Shown: positions 1-5,407 of the stretch, piece by piece | Layout of the letters: the number at the start of each line of letters is the position of its first letter | How positions within the stretch are numbered: position 1 is the stretch's first letter | Source: Lysobacterales bacterium | GTDB lineage: Bacteria; Pseudomonadota; Gammaproteobacteria; Xanthomonadales; Xanthomonadaceae | Length of the DNA: 6,055 nt | Assembly (NCBI GenBank): GCA_015655035.1 | Contig: JAATFS010000013.1 | Span: forward strand, 1 to 6,055 | Direction of reading: 5' to 3' | The notes under the pieces: generated by a model | Told to the model about the DNA's origin: nothing | Seen by the model: only the letters and a program-made list of their open reading frames with translations | The model's database searches: none | Program-made: the position numbers and the translations under genes

Positions 1-1166
1 ATCGCAACGCCCGTCAGCGAGCGCCGGGCCAAGGCGGCCTGCGACCACATCGCCGAGCCGGTGGCCTTGTCCAAGGCCCAGACGCTGCCGGCGTTATCGG
101 CCACGACGACGTTGGAGGAGGACACGCCTACCCCACCCGGTCCGCCATGGTCGCGGGTCCACAGCGGGCGACCGCTGGGGCCTTCGAGCGCAAGCGTCTC
201 GTTCTTGAAGCTGGTCGCGAATAGGGTGGTGCCTTCGAGTACCGGCGCGCCGTCCACGTCGGCCATGCGCTCGAGTTCGGTACGGCCTTCCGGCACACCG
301 ATGGCCTGAGTCCACAACGAACGGCCGTCCTGCATCGACAGCGCGGTCAGCGTGCCGTCGTCGTTGCCGATGAAGACCACGCCGGGACCAGCGATGACCG
401 GCGCGTTGCCGCGAACCGTCAGCGTCGGACCTTCCTGTTCATGGAACCAGCGGCGCTCGCCGGTGGCGGCATCGAAGGCGCTGGTACGGCCATCGTTGCT
501 GCGCACGAACACCAGGTTCTGTGCAATCGCCGGTGCCGAGATCACTTCGTTGGAAACCTTGGCGCGCCATTTCTCGCTGCCGGTAGCGGCATCGAGTGCG
601 AGCACTTCGCCATTCAGTCCACCGACGACGACCAGGCCTTCGCCCACGCCCGGACCGCCGGCAAAGCGCGACAACGGCCGCTTCTTTTCAAGGCGCTTGC
701 GCTCCTTGGCCTGCTGCTTCTCATTGCGCAGTCGCTGCTTGTAGCTGGCCCGCTCTTCCTTGGACAGGTTGCGCCCGGATTCGGTCTCCACCTGGCTCGG
801 CTTCTCTTCGACCTGGGCCAACTGCTCCTTGCGCGCCTTCTTGGCGTCGTATTCCCAGAGCTTGTTGCCGGTCTGCAGCTCGAGCGCATAGATCGAGCCC
901 GACGACGCTGCGACGTACACCTTGCCATCGGCCACGGCCGGGCGCTGGCGCACGCCGATATGCTGCTCGCCCTTGCCCACGCCGGTGGACCAAAGCTTCC
1001 GGACCTTGACCGAAGGTTCGAAATCGACCAGTTCGGCCGGCTCAAGCGCCTTCTTGGCCGCGGCATCCTTACCGGCGAACCAGCCCTTCATCGTGCTGCA
1101 GCCAGCCAGCGTCAGCCCCATCAGGGCGACTATTGCGACTCGTTTGAACATGACCACCTGTTTCAT
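1..1166 (-). CDS. bamB: Outer-membrane assembly lipoprotein BamB, 3' end outside the window
   Basis: BamB is the lipoprotein subunit of the BAM complex that helps BamA insert beta-barrel proteins into the outer membrane. The visible 388 codons start with a lipoprotein signal peptide (hydrophobic stretch about residues 10-20, lipobox LAGC, lipidated Cys23, then Ser24, compatible with outer-membrane sorting). PQQ-type beta-propeller repeats follow, with recurrent A-L-D-x-x-T-G-x-x-x-W signatures near 190-200, 230-240 and 364-374. Family residues reported to contact BamA in E. coli have counterparts: the L-x-L-R loop is L249-T-V251-R252 and the D-V-D loop is D303-V-D305. A lysine/glutamate-rich stretch at about 108-164 interrupts the first blades and has no counterpart in E. 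coli BamB as I recall it. The start ATG overlaps the yfgM stop by one base, with GGAG 8 bases upstream (1175-1178). The in-frame ATG at 1151 has a Shine-Dalgarno-like stretch too close to use. By homology with E. coli, the missing end is about the last one or two propeller blades. Confidence 0.93.
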   Translation of the reverse strand, partial: MKQVVMFKRVAIVALMGLTLAGCSTMKGWFAGKDAAAKKALEPAELVDFEPSVKVRKLWSTGVGKGEQHIGVRQRPAVADGKVYVAASSGSIYALELQTGNKLWEYDAKKARKEQLAQVEEKPSQVETESGRNLSKEERASYKQRLRNEKQQAKERKRLEKKRPLSRFAGGPGVGEGLVVVGGLNGEVLALDAATGSEKWRAKVSNEVISAPAIAQNLVFVRSNDGRTSAFDAATGERRWFHEQEGPTLTVRGNAPVIAGPGVVFIGNDDGTLTALSMQDGRSLWTQAIGVPEGRTELERMADVDGAPVLEGTTLFATSFKNETLALEGPSGRPLWTRDHGGPGGVGVSSSNVVVADNAGSVWALDKATGSAMWSQAALARRSLTGVA

Positions 1167-1804
1167 CAAATCGGCTCCGCCGGATCGGGCACTTTGCCGC
1201 CCACATCCATCAACTTGGTTTCGAGCAGGCGCCGCTGCGGCGAAGCCACATCGACGGTCGCCAGCGCCTTGGTATAGAGATCGCGTGCCTGGTCGCGCTT
1301 GCCCTGGACAAGCAACGCATCGGCGTGCACTTCCAGGCTGGCGCTGTCCTGTGCGCCGGCCAGTTGCTTGATCGCCTCGTCCGGCTTGCCGGTTGCGATC
1401 AGCAGACGAGCCAGGCGCTGGTCAACGATCAGTTTGAGTTCGCCTTCGGCTGGAACGTTGCGCAGGGTCTTGATCGCATCGTCGTTCTTGCCGGCCTCGA
1501 CCTGGGCCTTGGCCAGGCGCAGCGCGGCGAGTTCGCCATACACGCCGGCATCGCTGGAATCCAGCACAGCCATGTCCTTGGCGGCCTGATCCAGCTGGTT
1601 GGCCTGAATGCTTTTCACCACCGCTTCGTAGCGAGCGTTGGCACCGGCCAACTCAGTATTGGTGTGCTTCTGCCACCACTGCCAACCCAGGATCAGTACC
1701 AGGCCAAGGCCAATACCACCGACCAGACCGGCCCCATTCTTTCTAAGCCAGGAGCGAACTCGTTCGCCTTGTTCGTGCTCGTCGAGCAGATCGTCGATCG
1801 CCAT
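1166..1804 (-). CDS. yfgM: YfgM-family membrane-anchored TPR protein (SecYEG ancillary subunit)
   Basis: This 212-residue protein fits the YfgM family (E. coli about 206 residues). A short charged cytoplasmic N-terminus (about 1-24) is followed by one transmembrane segment (about 26-44, Gly/Leu-rich, ending WQWW) and a periplasmic tetratricopeptide-like helical domain to the end. In E. coli, YfgM associates with PpiD at the SecYEG translocon and is linked to periplasmic chaperone handover. That role is inferred here from family and position next to bamB. I chose the ATG at 1804, which gives the N-terminus MAIDDLLDEHEQ, because GAGAG lies 5 bases upstream and GGAG 11 bases upstream. A GTG at 1834 would add ten residues but has no visible ribosome binding site. 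The stop shares one base with the bamB start, implying coupled translation. The 72-base gap before it is the only sizeable gap in the operon. Confidence 0.88.
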   Translation of the reverse strand: MAIDDLLDEHEQGERVRSWLRKNGAGLVGGIGLGLVLILGWQWWQKHTNTELAGANARYEAVVKSIQANQLDQAAKDMAVLDSSDAGVYGELAALRLAKAQVEAGKNDDAIKTLRNVPAEGELKLIVDQRLARLLIATGKPDEAIKQLAGAQDSASLEVHADALLVQGKRDQARDLYTKALATVDVASPQRRLLETKLMDVGGKVPDPAEPI

Positions 1805-1815
1805 GCGTACTCTCA

Positions 1816-1838
1816 CTCCGTCATCGGCCGACACGGAG
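1816..1838 (-). promoter_or_regulatory. Small inverted repeat covering the Shine-Dalgarno region of yfgM
   Basis: On the minus strand CTCCGT (1838-1833) can pair with ACGGAG (1821-1816), leaving an 11-base loop that itself contains the palindrome TCGGCCGA (1824-1831). The right arm includes the GGAG that lies 11 bases before the preferred yfgM start. The hairpin could hide that site or simply be chance in GC-rich DNA. No U-tract follows, so it is not an intrinsic terminator. Confidence 0.25.
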
Positions 1839-1876
1839 CATCAAAATAGTGAAAAATGAAAAACCGCAGTCCGGAT

Positions 1877-2743
1877 TCACTCGGAAGCCGGCACCACGGC
1901 ACCGTCGGAGGATACCGTAAAACGGGCCACATTAGCGCGCTGGTACGGCTTCAGATCGACGATACTGCCTGCTTGCTGAACCTCGACCGCAGCCGCATTG
2001 CCCAGCACTACCCGCCCCACCTGACCGGATGGGTAGCTGCGCTGTTCGCCGGACTTGATCAGAGCCTTCTCGATGGAAGACCCGTCCGGCGCGGAAATCT
2101 GCACCCAGCTGTCGCCGTTGAAACGTAGCAACAGTGCGCCTTGAGCGGCCGGGACAGGGGTGCCCTGCGGGGCGCTGGACATCGGCAACGGTGCTATCGA
2201 GGCGATGTACGGCGCGTTGTCCTGCGCCGCCTGCGGGCTGCTGCCAGGTTCGGAGCCTTGGGGCGCTGGCATGGACGGGTCGGGGGATGCCGCATTCGGC
2301 ACTACGTCCAGCGACGCGGTGCTGGGGGAATTGGCATCGAAGTGAGTACGGGTGGCATACCACACCGGGACCGCGAACACGCCGGTGATCACGACGTACA
2401 TCGCCTTTCGCGCTGCGCTCTCCATGATCCGACGCAGGCGTGGCGTATGCGTGTGGCTGACCAACTCGACGGGTTCGATCGGTGCGATATGCGCTTCTTG
2501 CAGCAATGGCGCCAGGTCGATTCCGAGCAGGCGGGCGTAGCTGCGCAGCTGGCCGCGCACGAACACCGGCGCGCCCAATCGCTGCCAGTCCTCCTGTTCC
2601 AGCGAACGTACCACCTGGCTCGGCACGTGCAGCCGAGTGGCGACTTCGTCGAGGGTCAGGCCTGCGGCCTCTCGCGCCTCGCGTAGATGTCGACCGCATC
2701 CCGTCTCATTCGCAAAGGGATTGGGATTGGAGTCACTGATCAC
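1877..2743 (-). CDS. rodZ: Cytoskeletal membrane protein RodZ (HTH domain, TM helix, DUF4115)
   Basis: RodZ links the MreB cytoskeleton to the cell-wall elongation machinery and so helps set rod shape. The 288-residue protein has the family layout: a cytoplasmic Cro/CI-like helix-turn-helix domain (about 18-85, GRHLREAREAAGLTLDEVA), a basic juxtamembrane stretch (about 101-113), one transmembrane helix (about 114-131), a Pro/Ser/Ala-rich periplasmic linker (about 137-203) and a C-terminal beta-rich DUF4115 domain (about 204-288, with the W-V-Q-I core). The F-V-R-G-x-x-R-S-Y-A-R-L block is present. Phe61 aligns with E. coli Phe60 at the MreB interface, while the nearby E. coli Tyr64 is Gln65 here. 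The start is GTG, overlapping the pilF stop as GTGA, with AAAGG about 10 bases upstream. No in-frame ATG gives a better N-terminus. The overlap suggests that rodZ translation depends on pilF translation. Confidence 0.92.
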   Translation of the reverse strand: MISDSNPNPFANETGCGRHLREAREAAGLTLDEVATRLHVPSQVVRSLEQEDWQRLGAPVFVRGQLRSYARLLGIDLAPLLQEAHIAPIEPVELVSHTHTPRLRRIMESAARKAMYVVITGVFAVPVWYATRTHFDANSPSTASLDVVPNAASPDPSMPAPQGSEPGSSPQAAQDNAPYIASIAPLPMSSAPQGTPVPAAQGALLLRFNGDSWVQISAPDGSSIEKALIKSGEQRSYPSGQVGRVVLGNAAAVEVQQAGSIVDLKPYQRANVARFTVSSDGAVVPASE

Positions 2744-3558
2744 AATGCATTAGCCTTTGGGTGTGCGGTCGCTGTAACAGGAAACTCCTTGATCAACCGC
2801 TGTTGGTATCGACTGGCGGCTACCTTGTCGCCTAGTCCTTTCTCAATCTGAATAGCCAGTTGTAACACGGAAGCATTGGCCGATGCAGCCGCAAGCCTGC
2901 GTTCTGAGAACGCACGCGCTTCCAAGTAGCGACCATTGCCGTACTCGCCGCGCGCCATCGACTCCAGCGCATATCGGTTGGCCGGGTCGAGCTCCAACGC
3001 GCTGCGCAAATCGCGCAAGGCACGTTCTCGCTGCCCGGCTTGCAGTGCGCATTCGCCAGCATTGGCCAGGGCCTCAGCTGCATCACCATAACCGGCGTCG
3101 GTGACGGCGCGGTCAAACCAATAAAGAGATTGAGCAAAATCGCCACTGGCGCACAGCCAGGCACCGTAGTTGTTGAGCACGTCCCCACGCTGCGGCGCCA
3201 GCTCGGCGGCGCTGCGGTAGCTGGCCCCGGCTGCGGCGGTATCGCCCTGCTCGCTCTGGATCGTTGCCAGCACGGTGTGGCCATCGACCGATCGCGGATC
3301 GTGCTTGAGCATCGCTCGCGCGTATTTTTCGGCATCCACCAGATCGCCGGCGCGCAAGCGATTCAGCGCCAGCCCGAGTCGCTCCTGCTGGGCGAGCCGC
3401 TTGCGGCTGGCGTCATCGTCGTTGAATGCGTAACGCGGGGCCACCTGTTCTACAGGCTTGACCTTGCCGCCCCTGGCATTGTGCGAGCCGATGCCGCAAC
3501 TGGCCGTGGTCAGTGCGGCAAGGACGGCCGTCAGGACTGCGGTGTCACGCCGCCGCAT
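2740..3558 (-). CDS. pilF: Type IV pilus biogenesis TPR lipoprotein PilF/PilW
   Basis: In Pseudomonas aeruginosa PilF is an outer-membrane lipoprotein pilotin needed for localisation and multimerisation of the PilQ secretin, through which type IV pili leave the cell. This 272-residue homologue begins with a short basic signal peptide and a lipobox ending T-A-S-C (Cys21). Position -3 is Thr rather than the usual Leu, so the lipobox is acceptable but not ideal. After a short low-complexity linker (about 22-55) come roughly six tetratricopeptide repeats from about 57 to 261. They include the family-typical N-N-Y-G-A-W-L-C at about 129-136 and the L-x-L-D-P-A-N-x-Y-A-L block at about 188-198. The ATG lies inside rlmN (14-base overlap), and the stop overlaps the rodZ GTG. 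The family is also annotated as PilW. The position between rlmN and rodZ matches pilF in other gammaproteobacteria and supports the name over a generic TPR call. Confidence 0.88.
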   Translation of the reverse strand: MRRRDTAVLTAVLAALTTASCGIGSHNARGGKVKPVEQVAPRYAFNDDDASRKRLAQQERLGLALNRLRAGDLVDAEKYARAMLKHDPRSVDGHTVLATIQSEQGDTAAAGASYRSAAELAPQRGDVLNNYGAWLCASGDFAQSLYWFDRAVTDAGYGDAAEALANAGECALQAGQRERALRDLRSALELDPANRYALESMARGEYGNGRYLEARAFSERRLAAASANASVLQLAIQIEKGLGDKVAASRYQQRLIKEFPVTATAHPKANAL

Positions 3559-4750
3559 CTCGATCGGCCTGGTCTTCCAGCGTGCGGAGGAATGTTGCCT
3601 GGCGACGGGTGCGGTCCATCACCTGCCCTTTCAACTGGCCGCAAGCAGCATCGATGTCGTCGCCGCGGGTGCGGCGCACCATCGTCAATACTTGCGCGTC
3701 CAGCAGGATCTTCTGGAATGCGCGAATCTCGGTCTCGCCGGAACGCTCGTAGCGCGTCCCGGGGAACGGATTGAATGGAATCAGGTTGACCTTGCCCGAA
3801 TCCTTGGCCTGGGCCGCGTTGTCGAACTGCCGCATCAGCTTGGCCAACTGGCGGGCATGCTCGGGCTGGTCGTTGATGCCTTTCATCAAGGTGTATTCGA
3901 ACGTCACCGAATCGCGCTTCTTGTTGCCACGCAGATAGCGGGCACACGAAGCCATCAGTTCGGCGATCGGGTACTTCTTGTTGAGCGGCACCAGCGTTTC
4001 GCGCAGCGTATCGTTCGGCGCGTGCAGCGAAACTGCCAGCGACACGTCGCTTTCGGTGGACAGGCGGTCGATCATCGGCACCAGTCCAGAGGTCGACAGC
4101 GTTACTCGCTTGTTGGCCAGGCCGTAGCCGAGGTCGTCGCGCATCACGCTCATCGCGCGCACGACGTTGTCGAAATTCATCAACGGCTCGCCCATGCCCA
4201 TCATCACCACGTTGGTGAGGCGGCGCTGCTGGTGCGGCACGTTGCCCAGGTGGCGCGCGGCCACCCACACCTGGCCGATGATCTCGGCGGTGGACAGGTT
4301 GCGGTTGAAGCCCTGGGTGGCGGTAGAGCAGAAGGTGCAATTGAGCGCGCAGCCGACCTGCGAGGAAACGCACAGGGTGCCGCGGTTCTTGTCCGGGATG
4401 TAGACGGTCTCGATGGCGTTCTTGCCATCGGTGCCCATCGCCAGCAACCACTTGTGGGTGCCATCGGTGGACGGCTTGTCGAACACGACGTTGGGGACGA
4501 TGACCTCGGCATGCTGCTGCAGCTTGGCGCGCAGGGCCTTGCCGAGGTCAGTCATCTGATCGAAATCGGTAACGTAGCGATGGTGGATCCACTTCATTAC
4601 CTGATGGGCACGGTAGCGCGCTTCGCCAAGGGTGTCGGCGAAGAAGCGCTCCAGACCCTCGCGATCGAGGTCGAGCAGGTTCTGCTTAGCCACGGAGCTG
4701 ACCCTGACCGGGTCAGCGAGTGCAAGCGGATTGTGGACGACCTCGTTCAC
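3545..4750 (-). CDS. rlmN: Radical SAM methyltransferase RlmN (23S rRNA A2503 / tRNA A37 C2-methylation)
   Basis: RlmN methylates carbon 2 of A2503 in 23S rRNA and of A37 in some tRNAs, using two S-adenosylmethionines and a cysteine-bound methyl intermediate. The 401-residue protein carries the radical SAM motif C-x3-C-x2-C at Cys134, Cys138 and Cys141, which holds the 4Fe-4S cluster. The two catalytic cysteines of the family are present: Cys127 (in GTLCVSSQVGC; E. coli Cys118) and Cys370 (in GDDIDAACGQL; E. coli Cys355, the methyl carrier). The SAM-contacting M-G-M-G-E-P-L is at 184-190. The N-terminal accessory domain with Q-V-M-K-W-I-H is at about 50-56. The start is a GTG preceded at 7 bases by AAGGG, which overlaps the ndk stop. 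The next in-frame methionine (residue 51) lies inside the conserved domain. All key residues are intact, so I expect an active enzyme. Confidence 0.97.
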   Translation of the reverse strand: MNEVVHNPLALADPVRVSSVAKQNLLDLDREGLERFFADTLGEARYRAHQVMKWIHHRYVTDFDQMTDLGKALRAKLQQHAEVIVPNVVFDKPSTDGTHKWLLAMGTDGKNAIETVYIPDKNRGTLCVSSQVGCALNCTFCSTATQGFNRNLSTAEIIGQVWVAARHLGNVPHQQRRLTNVVMMGMGEPLMNFDNVVRAMSVMRDDLGYGLANKRVTLSTSGLVPMIDRLSTESDVSLAVSLHAPNDTLRETLVPLNKKYPIAELMASCARYLRGNKKRDSVTFEYTLMKGINDQPEHARQLAKLMRQFDNAAQAKDSGKVNLIPFNPFPGTRYERSGETEIRAFQKILLDAQVLTMVRRTRGDDIDAACGQLKGQVMDRTRRQATFLRTLEDQADRDAAA

Positions 4751-4757
4751 GATGAGA

Positions 4758-4762
4758 CCCTT
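4758..4762 (-). promoter_or_regulatory. rlmN ribosome binding site overlapping the ndk stop codon
   Basis: AAGGG on the minus strand lies 7 bases before the rlmN GTG and shares two bases with the ndk TAA (4761-4763). It supports the GTG start. It also places ribosomes finishing ndk directly on the rlmN initiation site, so coupled translation is likely. Confidence 0.7.
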
Positions 4763-5186
4763 AGCGGGAAACTACTTCGGTGGCGGCAAAGAAGTACGCC
4801 ACTTCAATAGCGGCATTCTCGACCGAATCTGAACCATGCGCCGCATTGGCGTCGATGGAGTCGGCAAAATCGGCACGGATCGTGCCCGGGGCGGCATCCT
4901 TCGGATTGGTGGCACCCAGCAGTTCGCGATGCGCGGCGACGGCGTTCTCGCCTTCCAGCGCCTGGATCACCACTGGACCGGAGATCATGAAATCGACCAG
5001 TGCGTTGAAGAAGGGACGCTCGCGGTGCACCGCGTAGAAGCCCTCGGCCTCACGGCGCGACAGCTGCTTGTACTTGGCGGCAACGATCTTCAGGCCAGCC
5101 TTCTCGAAGCGGGCGTAGATTTCACCGATGACGTTCTTGGCGACAGCGTCCGGCTTGATGATGGAAAGGGTGCGCTCCAGCGCCAT
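4761..5186 (-). CDS. ndk: Nucleoside diphosphate kinase
   Basis: Ndk transfers the gamma phosphate of ATP to other nucleoside diphosphates through a phosphohistidine, balancing NTP and dNTP pools in the cytoplasm. The 141-residue length is typical of the bacterial enzyme. Catalytic and nucleotide-binding residues are visible: Lys11 (IIKPDAV), Tyr51, Arg87, Thr93, Arg104, Asn114 and the phosphorylated His117 in the N-A-A-H-G-S-D-S signature. The ATG at 5186 was chosen because the protein then begins MALERTLSIIKPD, as in relatives, and GGAGA lies 8 bases upstream (5195-5199). The frame stays open upstream to 5255, but that extension runs through the terminator hairpin and looks non-coding. It is the first gene of the operon, 10 bases ahead of rlmN, and its promoter should lie in 5187-5407. 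Confidence 0.98.
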   Translation of the reverse strand: MALERTLSIIKPDAVAKNVIGEIYARFEKAGLKIVAAKYKQLSRREAEGFYAVHRERPFFNALVDFMISGPVVIQALEGENAVAAHRELLGATNPKDAAPGTIRADFADSIDANAAHGSDSVENAAIEVAYFFAATEVVSR

Positions 5187-5205
5187 GGAAAATTTCTCCG
5201 TTGGG

Positions 5206-5227
5206 CGGGCCACTGGTTGATGGCCCG
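5206..5227 (-). other. Hairpin immediately upstream of the ndk ribosome binding site
   Basis: On the minus strand CGGGCCA (5227-5221) and TGGCCCG (5212-5206) form a perfect 7-bp stem with an 8-base loop (5213-5220). It ends 6 bases before the GGAGA of ndk. No U-run follows, so it is not an intrinsic terminator. If the ndk promoter proposed at 5228-5255 is right, the messenger would begin at the edge of this stem, and the hairpin could protect the 5' end or adjust ribosome access. The stem is clear; the role is inferred. Confidence 0.5.
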
Positions 5228-5255
5228 AGAGTAACATGAAAAAAACCCGCGTCAA
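5228..5255 (-). promoter_or_regulatory. Candidate ndk promoter overlapping the terminator hairpin
   Basis: On the minus strand TTGACG (5255-5250) is a 5/6 match to the sigma-70 -35 box. After a 16-base spacer comes TACTCT (5233-5228), preceded by TG in the position of an extended -10. The -10 hexamer itself is weak (3/6). The predicted start is near 5221, giving a leader of about 35 bases to ndk. The -35 box uses the loop and inner stem of the terminator, and the U-tract forms the spacer. This is prediction from consensus only. Confidence 0.4.
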
Positions 5256-5263
5256 AACGCGGG
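5239..5263 (-). terminator. Strong intrinsic terminator reading on the minus strand, upstream of ndk
   Basis: On the minus strand CCCGCGT (5263-5257), loop TTTG (5256-5253) and ACGCGGG (5252-5246) form a perfect 7-bp stem, six of its pairs G-C, followed by seven Ts (5245-5239). This is a textbook Rho-independent terminator for right-to-left transcription. On the plus strand the same stem is followed by CTTAGCTTAAC, a poor U-tract, so it is not an efficient plus-strand terminator. No minus-strand gene lies to its right within the window. It would therefore stop either antisense transcription from under the TetR gene or a transcript started in the intergenic region itself. Confidence 0.8.
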
Positions 5264-5286
5264 CTTAGCTTAACTTGCGATGTGCA

Positions 5287-5316
5287 ATTCTATCCTCTGC
5301 CAGCGGGCTTTGCCTA
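5287..5316 (-). promoter_or_regulatory. Second candidate minus-strand promoter, upstream of the terminator
   Basis: On the minus strand TAGGCA (5316-5311, 4/6 to the -35 consensus), an 18-base spacer and TAGAAT (5292-5287, 5/6 to TATAAT) make a plausible sigma-70 promoter starting near 5280. A transcript from it would run straight into the intrinsic terminator at 5239-5263 and end after roughly 40 bases unless termination is relieved. It could be a real attenuated promoter for ndk or a chance match. Confidence 0.25.
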
Positions 5317-5345
5317 CCTGGGGCTGAATCGTGCTGCGCTGCGCA

Positions 5346-5374
5346 ATGACCTTCCACGCGCAGGGGCCTAGAAT
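5346..5374 (+). promoter_or_regulatory. Promoter of the TetR-family regulator gene
   Basis: ATGACC (5346-5351, 4/6) and TAGAAT (5369-5374, 5/6) are separated by 17 bases, the optimal sigma-70 spacing. The predicted start is about 5381, leaving a leader of some 27 bases before the ATG at 5408. The -10 box and start point are covered by the inverted repeat at 5372-5391. An 11-base odd palindrome, TGCGC-T-GCGCA (5335-5345), abuts the -35 box. Confidence 0.6.
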
Positions 5375-5391
5375 CAAACAATCGTTTGATT
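5372..5391. promoter_or_regulatory. Perfect inverted-repeat operator, PsrA-type (CAAAC-N4-GTTTG)
   Basis: AATCAAAC (5372-5379) and GTTTGATT (5384-5391) are exact reverse complements around the 4-base spacer AATC. The core CAAAC-N4-GTTTG fits the reported Pseudomonas PsrA consensus, G/C-AAAC-N2-4-GTTT-G/C. It overlaps the -10 box and predicted start of the TetR gene and ends 16 bases before the ATG, the classic position for autorepression. It stands out as AT-rich in GC-rich surroundings. It lies 185 bases from the ndk start, so direct control of ndk is less likely. Confidence 0.75.
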
Positions 5392-5407
5392 GAGTTGTCG
5401 TTCGCGC

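Noticed and set aside
441..1277. A 278-codon plus-strand open frame opposite bamB
   Set aside because: The opposite strand encodes a clear BamB with signal peptide and propeller repeats; the plus-strand product is a Leu/Ala/Arg-rich shadow.
3458..4810. A 450-codon open frame on the plus strand, antisense to rlmN and the start of pilF
   Set aside because: It lies wholly opposite genes with intact catalytic motifs, its product is low-complexity (His/Val/Leu/Gly-rich) with no recognisable domain, and such antisense frames are common in GC-rich codon usage.
5187..5255. N-terminal extension of Ndk by 23 residues
   Set aside because: It would run through the hairpin and the U-tract of the terminator, lacks a ribosome binding site, and the family begins at the ATG at 5186 with GGAGA in place.
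5265..5345. Possible small RNA or tRNA remnant in the middle of the divergent intergenic region
   Set aside because: No cloverleaf, conserved tRNA box or stable long stem is visible; apart from the candidate minus-strand promoter and a short odd palindrome I see nothing here.
5390..5407. TTG start for the TetR protein, six residues upstream
   Set aside because: It lies inside the operator arm and only about 9 bases after the predicted transcription start, with no Shine-Dalgarno; the ATG at 5408 fits the family N-terminus.
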